Shown here: positions 1 to 4,554 of the stretch, piece by piece
Numbering within the stretch: the stretch's first letter is position 1
Layout of the letters: every line of letters starts with the position of its first letter
Assembly (NCBI GenBank): GCA_946534745.1
Contig: CAMNDA010000083.1
Location: forward strand, 1 to 5,701
From: an uncultured Verrucomicrobiota bacterium
GTDB taxonomy: Bacteria > Verrucomicrobiota > Kiritimatiellia > RFP12 > UBA3636
Length of the DNA: 5,701 nucleotides
Reading direction: 5' to 3'
Made by a program: the position numbers and the translations under genes
The notes under the pieces: model-generated
What the model was told of the DNA's origin: nothing
Seen by the model: only the letters and a program-made list of their open reading frames with translations
Database searches by the model: none

Positions 1-25
1 GGGGGGGGAGGGGAGGGGGCCGGCG
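1..25. other. G-rich tract immediately downstream of the K gene
   Basis: The plus strand opens with runs of 8, 4 and 5 G separated by single A residues (positions 1-19), followed by CCGGCG up to the K stop codon. Because the 8-G run can be divided, the plus strand has enough G for an intramolecular G-quadruplex. The ATPase mRNA carries the complementary C-rich strand just after the K stop. No hairpin plus T-tract terminator is visible in these 25 bases. The tract is cut by the window edge, so its full length is unknown, and any role is inference. Confidence 0.5.
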
Positions 26-586
26 CTACGGAAGCGCGGCCTCGGCGGCGGCGGGCGCCTCCGCCGCGGCGGCCTCGGCGGCCTGCTCGAGGGCGGCCGG
101 CTCGGCGGCCTCGGCCTCGGCCTTCGGCTTGAGCGAGCCGATCGCGATCATCGCGAAGACCATCACGAAGATGGCCACGGTCTCGACGACGCCGAGCGCC
201 GCCATGTTGTTCGCGAGGCCCTTGCCCGTCTCCGCCTGCGAGTCGGCCGCGCCGGCCGCCGCCTGGCCCTGCATCGCCGCCGAGGCGCCGATGCCGACGC
301 CCGCGAAGATGCCGAGGATCACGGCCGCGACGCCCGCGCCCGGGATGCAGTTGCCGACGAGCCCGAGGATGACGAACATCAGGATCATCCCGTAGAGCGT
401 CTGCGTGAGCGGCGCGCCGACGTAGGAGAACAGGATGTAGGGCGCCTGCTTGTTCTGGGCGTAGCACTTCTTCCACGCGCCGATGGCGGCGCAGGCGGCC
501 TTGCCGATGCCGATGGCCGAGCCGGCGGCCGAGAATCCGACGGCGCAGACGGCGCCGGCGACGCAGAGGGCGGAATCGATTTCCAT
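26..586 (-). CDS. atpK: V/A-type ATPase subunit K (two-hairpin rotor proteolipid), probably Na+-binding
   Basis: This 186-residue protein is the membrane rotor-ring subunit (NtpK / V-type c), which carries ions past subunit I as the ring turns. It has four hydrophobic segments in two hairpins, about residues 5-30, 50-78, 84-112 and 128-151. The first two are glycine/alanine-rich, as is usual for proteolipids. The ion-carrying acid is Glu135 in VVETVAIF of the last helix. Thr61 and Gln62 in PLTQTLYG and Gln106 in AMQGQAAA match the other side-chain Na+ ligands of E. hirae NtpK (Thr64, Gln65, Gln110, Glu139). The start at 586 has an AAAGGA ribosome site six to seven bases upstream, and the stop is TAG at 28-26. 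Unusually, residues 153-186 form an Ala/Glu-rich tail beyond the last helix, whereas typical K subunits of about 156 residues end there. It is the last recognisable gene of the operon in this window. Confidence 0.95.
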   Translation of the reverse strand: MEIDSALCVAGAVCAVGFSAAGSAIGIGKAACAAIGAWKKCYAQNKQAPYILFSYVGAPLTQTLYGMILMFVILGLVGNCIPGAGVAAVILGIFAGVGIGASAAMQGQAAAGAADSQAETGKGLANNMAALGVVETVAIFVMVFAMIAIGSLKPKAEAEAAEPAALEQAAEAAAAEAPAAAEAALP

Positions 587-609
587 GGGATGTCCTTTGG
601 GTTAGTGGT

Positions 610-681
610 TTGAAGAGGTTGAAGAGGTTGAAAAGGTTGAAAAGGTTGAAAAGGTTGAAAAGGTTGAAAAGGTTGAAGAGA
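610..681. repeat. 9-bp tandem repeat (minisatellite), eight copies, between I and K
   Basis: Eight head-to-tail copies of a 9-bp unit are directly readable on the plus strand. Copies 1 and 2 (610-627) are TTGAAGAGG, copies 3 to 7 (628-672) are TTGAAAAGG, and copy 8 (673-681) is TTGAAGAGA. The array is therefore homogeneous in the middle with an A/G variant at each end. On the ATPase mRNA the unit reads CCUUUUCAA, pyrimidine-rich and with little power to fold. The array fills most of the 107-bp I-K spacer, stopping 23 bp before the K ATG and 12 bp after the I stop. It is strikingly AT-rich compared with its surroundings. There are no spacers, so it is not a CRISPR array. Its unit length is a multiple of three, which creates spurious LKR or FST repeat peptides in several frames. 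Confidence 0.97.
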
Positions 682-693
682 GTGGGATGGGGA

Positions 694-2496
694 TCACTCC
701 TTGCAGGGCCGGAAGGGCGCGTATTCGGTGCCGCTCCAGCTGATGCCCTTGGCCGAGGAGAACTCGAGCGTGTTGAGGCGGACGGCGTGGACGAGGATCG
801 AGAGCGCACCCATCACGAGGTTGAGCGCGTGGCCGAGCAGGAGGATGAGGACCATGCACGGCACCTTCGCCCAGAGCGGCATCGAGAGGCCCGCGGCCAT
901 CGTGTCGAACGTCTCCGCGATCTTCACGGCGGCGAGGCCGACGGCGAAGAGGCGGACGTAGGAGATGATGTCGCCCATCGACGAGATGACGTTGAGCGGC
1001 GTGAGACAGAGCGAGACGACGTTCTCCTTGAGCTCGCTCCTCTTGTAGGAGAAGAGGAGGATGAGCAGGACCGAGACGCCCATGACGACGCCCGCCCAGG
1101 CCGGGAACGAGCACCCCGGCACCGCGATGGAGCACACGACGAAGTACATCCCGAGCAGGACGCCGCCCCAGCCGAGCTGGGCGAGGGCCTTGGAGTCGGG
1201 CCAGAGCTGCAGGACGTTCCAGACGCGCGCGATCTCGAGGTGGACGAGCCCGATCGTGAAGCAGAGCCACATGATGTTGCCCTGGTCGCCGAGCCAGCGC
1301 GCGGTCGGCAGGTCCCGCGCCATGAAGCCGGGCAGCCATTCGGCGGGCATGCCGAACCACGTGCCGGAGAGGACGCCCCAGAGGATCGTCGCGCCCGAGA
1401 AGACGAGCAGCAGCGTCGAGACGGCGCGCACGCCGGCCTGCTCCGAGGCGGCGAGCTTCCTCCGGACGGCGAACCACGCGGCGAGCAGCAGCAGGCCGTA
1501 GCCGGCGTCGCCCACGAGCATCGCGAAGAAGAGCGTGAAGAAGGCGTAGAACGGGACGCAGATGTCCGTCTCCGTGTACCCGGGCAGGATGCCGAGGCCG
1601 CCGAGGAGCGTGAGGATCGGGCGGAAGATCCGCGGCGGGCGCAGGAGGACGGGCGGCGTCTCGCCCTCCTCCGGGTCGCGCGAGGCGACGCCCCAGCCCT
1701 CCTCGCGCGCGGCGGCGAGCAGCGCCGGGAGCGCGTCCTCCGGGCACCAGCCGGCGAGGTGCGCGACGGACCCCGCGGCGCGGAGGTTCTCCGCGGCCAG
1801 CGCCCATTCGCGGCGGCCGGCGAAGCGCTCGGCGGAGGCGAGGACGGCGCCCTTCTCGCGAGAGAGCGTCCGGAGCGTGCCGGCGGCCATGCGCATGCGC
1901 GCCTCGGCGTCGGCGATGCGAGCGCGCGTCGCGGAGAGCGGCTCCTCGGGGAGCGGCGCGGCGGCGACCCCCTCGGGGAGCGGGGCGCCGACGAGGGCGC
2001 CGTAGACATGCTCCTTGGTCCGCGAGAGGACCTGCAGCGCGGCGCCCGCGGGGAAGGCGGAAAGGTCGAAGTCCGCGGGGACGGAGAAGAGCGAGACGGG
2101 GACGCCCTTCGCGGCGAGGGCGCGCGCCGCGGCGGGGTCGAAGTCGCCCCACGGCGCGAAGCGGGCGAGCGTCGCCTCGAGCGCCTTGCGCTCGTCGCGC
2201 GCGTCGATCCAGCGGCCGACGACGGAGAGGACGTGGCGCACAGCAGGGTCGTCGGAGTCCTCCGGGCGGGCGCGGCGGACCGCCAGGCCGTAGGGGTCGT
2301 CGTTCGCGGCGGCCTCGCGGAGGGCGTCGCGCGCGGTCTCGGCGGCGGCGATTCCGGCGCCGGCCGCGGCGATGGTGGGGGAATCCTCGACCTCGCGCTC
2401 GACCTGGACGGCGCCGAGCGCGGCGAGGCGCTTCAGCGCGGCCTCGCGCTCGTCCTCCAGGCAGAGGACGAAGACGCGCTTCATCGGGACGATCAT
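694..2496 (-). CDS. atpI: V/A-type ATPase subunit I (membrane stator, 'a' subunit)
   Basis: This 600-residue protein is the static membrane subunit that provides the two ion half-channels against the K ring and ties the peripheral stalk to the membrane. Residues 1 to about 300 are the cytoplasmic arm, starting MIVPMKRVFVL and rich in Ala/Glu/Arg helices (about 40-65, 100-130, 190-240). From about residue 312 come some eight hydrophobic segments, beginning with the family signature FFAMLVGDAGYG (323-334). The essential arginine that faces the rotor glutamate is Arg515 in SYVRLFAVGLA, corresponding to yeast Vph1 Arg735. Start choice: ATG at 2496 overlaps the D stop as ATGA and has AAGGAGGA about seven bases upstream; the later ATG at 2484 is less well placed. 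The same frame stays open far upstream only because of high GC. The length is slightly short of the usual 600-660. Confidence 0.95.
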   Translation of the reverse strand: MIVPMKRVFVLCLEDEREAALKRLAALGAVQVEREVEDSPTIAAAGAGIAAAETARDALREAAANDDPYGLAVRRARPEDSDDPAVRHVLSVVGRWIDARDERKALEATLARFAPWGDFDPAAARALAAKGVPVSLFSVPADFDLSAFPAGAALQVLSRTKEHVYGALVGAPLPEGVAAAPLPEEPLSATRARIADAEARMRMAAGTLRTLSREKGAVLASAERFAGRREWALAAENLRAAGSVAHLAGWCPEDALPALLAAAREEGWGVASRDPEEGETPPVLLRPPRIFRPILTLLGGLGILPGYTETDICVPFYAFFTLFFAMLVGDAGYGLLLLAAWFAVRRKLAASEQAGVRAVSTLLLVFSGATILWGVLSGTWFGMPAEWLPGFMARDLPTARWLGDQGNIMWLCFTIGLVHLEIARVWNVLQLWPDSKALAQLGWGGVLLGMYFVVCSIAVPGCSFPAWAGVVMGVSVLLILLFSYKRSELKENVVSLCLTPLNVISSMGDIISYVRLFAVGLAAVKIAETFDTMAAGLSMPLWAKVPCMVLILLLGHALNLVMGALSILVHAVRLNTLEFSSAKGISWSGTEYAPFRPCKE

Positions 2497-3110
2497 GGCT
2501 CGTCCTCCTTCGTGTCGGGGGCGAGCCGGGCCTGGCGGCCCTTGGCGATCTTGCCGCGGGCGACGGAGGAGGTCTGCTCGTCGCCGAGGGCGACGTTGAT
2601 GACGCGGATGTTCTCGACGCACTCGGGGATCTTGACCTTCTCGAAGAGGTTCACGCGCTGCGACGTGGTGCGCAGCTCCTCGGCGACGAGGCGGACCTGC
2701 TCGGCGGCGACCTCGCGCTCGGCGCGGAGGCCGATGAGCGACGAGGCGGCCTCCGCGGCGTCGTCCACCCACTCGGGCGTGGCGAACAGGTCGACCTCGG
2801 CGCGGCGCAGGTCGACGCCCTCGTAGACGGGGATCTCGACGCCCGCGATGTTGCCGGCGCGCGTGCGGACGCGCTCCAGCTCGACGGGGACGGGCACGCC
2901 GGCGTCGGCGAGGAGGCCGATCCAGGGCTTCACGCCCTCGAGCAGCTCCTCCTCGCGGCGGGCGAGGTCCTCCTCGCGGGCGCGCATGCCGCCGAGCTCC
3001 ATCTGCAGCTGCGACTTCTTGAGCTGCAGCATCGGGAGGAACCGCCGGTAGCGGGCGAGGGCGTCCTTCTGCGCCTTGAGTTCGGTTTTGGTGAGCTTGA
3101 CCTTGGCCAT
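2493..3110 (-). CDS. atpD: V/A-type ATPase subunit D (central rotor shaft)
   Basis: This 205-residue protein is the central-stalk shaft that turns inside the A3B3 head and passes torque to the K ring. The family pattern is clear. An N-terminal long helix (about 5-75) contains RYRRFLPMLQLKKSQL, followed by a short beta-like middle (about 76-110). A C-terminal long helix (about 115-190) contains the conserved SQRVNLFEKVKIPECVENI at 150-168 and then INVALGDEQT. The two long helices would pair as an antiparallel coiled coil. The length is typical (about 200-220). The ATG at 3110 lies 9 bp after the B stop. It has only a weak GAAGAAG upstream, inside the B terminus, so it is probably translated by coupling to B. 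The TGA at 2495-2493 overlaps the I start. The charged tail (KEDEP) is unremarkable. Subunit F, the usual stalk partner of D in archaeal-type enzymes, is not seen here. Confidence 0.95.
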   Translation of the reverse strand: MAKVKLTKTELKAQKDALARYRRFLPMLQLKKSQLQMELGGMRAREEDLARREEELLEGVKPWIGLLADAGVPVPVELERVRTRAGNIAGVEIPVYEGVDLRRAEVDLFATPEWVDDAAEAASSLIGLRAEREVAAEQVRLVAEELRTTSQRVNLFEKVKIPECVENIRVINVALGDEQTSSVARGKIAKGRQARLAPDTKEDEP

Positions 3111-3119
3111 GGCGCGGCG

Positions 3120-4415
3120 TTACTTCTTCGGCCAGAACTTCTCGACGACGTCGGTGCGGATGCCCGTCTCGGACGGGTCGAAGCAGTCGGCGAGGATCTC
3201 CCACCCGAGGTCGAGCGCCCGCTCCAGCGGGATGTTCACCGAGATGTCCATCATCTCCTTCTCGAAGCGGCGGCCGTACTTGAGGAGCTTCTCGTCCCAC
3301 GCGCTCATGCGGAAGCCCATCGACTGCTTCTCGAGCGTCGAGCGGTACTGCGAGAAGAGCTGGATCATCGTGTCCATGATGACGCGGTGGTCGGGGCGGG
3401 TGTTCTTGTTCACCTGCTGCTTGAGGCGGGAGAGGGAGCCGAACGGCTCGATGCGCCCGCCCTCGAGGTAGAACTGGCCCTCGGTGATGTAGCCGGTGTT
3501 GTCCGGGACGGGGTGCGTCACGTCGCCGCCGGGCATCGTCGTCACCGCGAGGATCGTGATCGAGCCCGCGCCCTCGAAGTCGACCGCCTTCTCGTAGCGC
3601 GCGGCGAGCTGCGAGTACAGGTCGCCGGGGTAGCCGCGGTTGGACGGGATCTGCTCCATCGTGATCGCGACCTCCTTGAGGGCGTCGGAGAACGAGGTCA
3701 TGTCCGTGAGGAGCACGAGCACCTTCCGGCCCGCGATCGCGAACTGCTCCGCGACGGCGAGCGAGAGGTCCGGGACGAGCGAGCACTCGACGACCGGGTC
3801 GGCGGCGGTGTGGACGAACATCACGGTGCGGGAGAGGGCGCCGGACTGGTCGAGCGTGTCGCGGAAGTAGAGGTAGTCGTCGTTCTTCAGGCCCATGCCG
3901 CCGAGGATGATCACGTCCGTCTCGGCCTGCAGCGCGATGCGCGCCAGCAGCTCGTTGTAGGGCTCGCCGGACTTGGCGAAGATCGGGAGCTTCTGCGACT
4001 CGACGAGCGAGTTGAAGACGTCGATCATCGGGATGTTCGTGCGCACCATGTTGCGCGGGATGATGCGCTTGGCGGGGTTGACGGACGGGCCGCCGATGTC
4101 GACGAGGTTGTCGCGGAGGGCGGGGCCCTTGTCGCGCGGGTTGCCGCCGCCGTCGAAGACGCGGCCGAGCAGGTCGTCGGAGAAGGCGACCTGCATCGGG
4201 CGGCCGAGGAAGCGGACGCGCGCGTCGGTCGCGATGCCGCGGGCGCCGGCGAAGACCTGGAGCGAGACGTTCTCGCCGTCGATCTTGATGACCTGGGCGA
4301 GCGACGTGACGCCGCGGGAGGAGACCTCGGCGAGCTCGTGGTAGGAGACGCCGGAGGCGCGGAGGGAGACGACGCTGCCGGAGCTGGAGTCGATGCGATG
4401 GTAGACGGTGTTCAT
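3120..4415 (-). CDS. atpB: V/A-type ATPase subunit B (non-catalytic head subunit)
   Basis: This 431-residue protein alternates with catalytic subunit A in the A3B3 head. An N-terminal beta-barrel (about 1-75) is followed by a RecA-like core and a C-terminal helical domain (about 335-431). It is B rather than A because the phosphate-binding loop position reads PIFAKSGEPYNE (144-155) without a GxxxxGKT Walker motif. It also lacks the large insertion of A and is of normal B length (430-480). B hallmarks are SNRGYPGDLYSQLAARYEKA (258-277), THPVPDNTGYITEGQ (300-314) and SLSRLK (327-332). Arg330 in SLSRLK corresponds to the arginine finger of E. hirae NtpB (Arg350). The ATG at 4415 gives a standard N-terminus; an upstream open extension would cross the promoters and the divergent gene. 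No strong ribosome site precedes it, only GAGG inside a hairpin. It is the first gene after the predicted promoter at 4467-4495, with no A gene upstream. Confidence 0.96.
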   Translation of the reverse strand: MNTVYHRIDSSSGSVVSLRASGVSYHELAEVSSRGVTSLAQVIKIDGENVSLQVFAGARGIATDARVRFLGRPMQVAFSDDLLGRVFDGGGNPRDKGPALRDNLVDIGGPSVNPAKRIIPRNMVRTNIPMIDVFNSLVESQKLPIFAKSGEPYNELLARIALQAETDVIILGGMGLKNDDYLYFRDTLDQSGALSRTVMFVHTAADPVVECSLVPDLSLAVAEQFAIAGRKVLVLLTDMTSFSDALKEVAITMEQIPSNRGYPGDLYSQLAARYEKAVDFEGAGSITILAVTTMPGGDVTHPVPDNTGYITEGQFYLEGGRIEPFGSLSRLKQQVNKNTRPDHRVIMDTMIQLFSQYRSTLEKQSMGFRMSAWDEKLLKYGRRFEKEMMDISVNIPLERALDLGWEILADCFDPSETGIRTDVVEKFWPKK

Positions 4416-4422
4416 GCGGGAG

Positions 4423-4439
4423 CGCGCCCCTCGGGCGCG
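4423..4439 (-). promoter_or_regulatory. GC-rich hairpin in the predicted 5' leader of the B mRNA
   Basis: Minus-strand bases 4439-4423 read CGCGCCC-GAG-GGGCGCG, a perfect 7-bp stem with a 3-base loop, ending seven bases before the B start codon. The only purine-rich run that could act as a ribosome site for B (GAGGGG) lies in the loop and the 3' arm. If the RNA folds, the site would be partly masked. No T-tract follows, so it is not an intrinsic terminator. A control function is inference; short GC-only inverted repeats also arise by chance at this base composition. Confidence 0.45.
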
Positions 4440-4466
4440 GGAAAGGGTGTGCGTGCGTTTCGGGGG

Positions 4467-4495
4467 AGTATACCGCTTTCCCGCGCGCGAGACAA
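4467..4495 (-). promoter_or_regulatory. Sigma70-type promoter for the B-D-I-K operon
   Basis: On the minus strand, TTGTCT (4495-4490, four of six matches to TTGACA) is separated by exactly 17 bp from TATACT (4472-4467, five of six matches to TATAAT). Transcription should start near 4460, giving a leader of about 45 bases that contains the hairpin at 4423-4439. A T-rich stretch on this strand (TTTTTTTCGTTTG, 4505-4493) lies against the -35 box and could serve as an UP element. The AT-rich elements stand out in otherwise very GC-rich DNA. Confidence 0.72.
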
Positions 4496-4504
4496 ACGAA
4501 AAAA

Positions 4505-4512
4505 AGCCGGCT
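4505..4512. promoter_or_regulatory. 8-bp palindrome between the divergent -35 boxes (possible operator)
   Basis: AGCCGGCT is a perfect 8-bp palindrome. It lies next to an A7 tract (4499-4505) in the 22 bp that separate the -35 box of the ATPase promoter (4490-4495) from that of the transporter promoter (4518-4523). This place would allow one protein to affect both promoters. No regulator gene is in the window and 8-bp GC palindromes are common in such DNA, so this is a weak candidate. Confidence 0.25.
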
Positions 4513-4517
4513 CGGCG

Positions 4518-4547
4518 TTGACTTGCGCGGGCGGGCGGGCGTAGAAT
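4518..4547 (+). promoter_or_regulatory. Sigma70-type promoter for the LplT-like transporter gene
   Basis: TTGACT (4518-4523, five of six matches to TTGACA) and TAGAAT (4542-4547, five of six to TATAAT) are separated by 18 bp. The spacer is nearly all G and C, with GGGC repeated three times (4529-4540). The expected start of transcription, 6 to 8 bases after the -10 box, is 4553-4555. That coincides with the A of the start codon at 4555, so the transcript should have essentially no leader. Confidence 0.72.
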
Positions 4548-4554
4548 CCACCGC

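Noticed and set aside
610..681. CRISPR array
   Set aside because: The 9-bp units are directly abutting with no spacers and are far too short for CRISPR repeats.
602..2152. Minus-strand open frame of 516 codons ending in repeated FST
   Set aside because: It is an out-of-frame reading of the I gene. The FST repeats are just the 9-bp minisatellite translated; the composition is Arg/Pro/Ala-dominated and non-protein-like.
610..2826. Plus-strand open frame of 738 codons beginning with repeated LKR
   Set aside because: It is the antisense of I and D, very rich in Arg/Glu/Gly as expected for a shadow frame in GC-rich DNA. Its start lies in the tandem repeat, and no family resemblance is visible.
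4499..4516. Intrinsic terminator on the minus strand (GCCG-AGC-CGGC followed by T7)
   Set aside because: The stem is only 4 bp and no gene on the minus strand lies upstream of it to be terminated. The T-tract is better explained as AT-rich DNA next to the -35 box of the ATPase promoter.
3387..4544. Plus-strand open frame of 385 codons opposite B
   Set aside because: It is antisense to a clear subunit B gene, with Val/Asp/Glu/Arg-rich monotony. It also runs through both predicted promoters and has no plausible domain.
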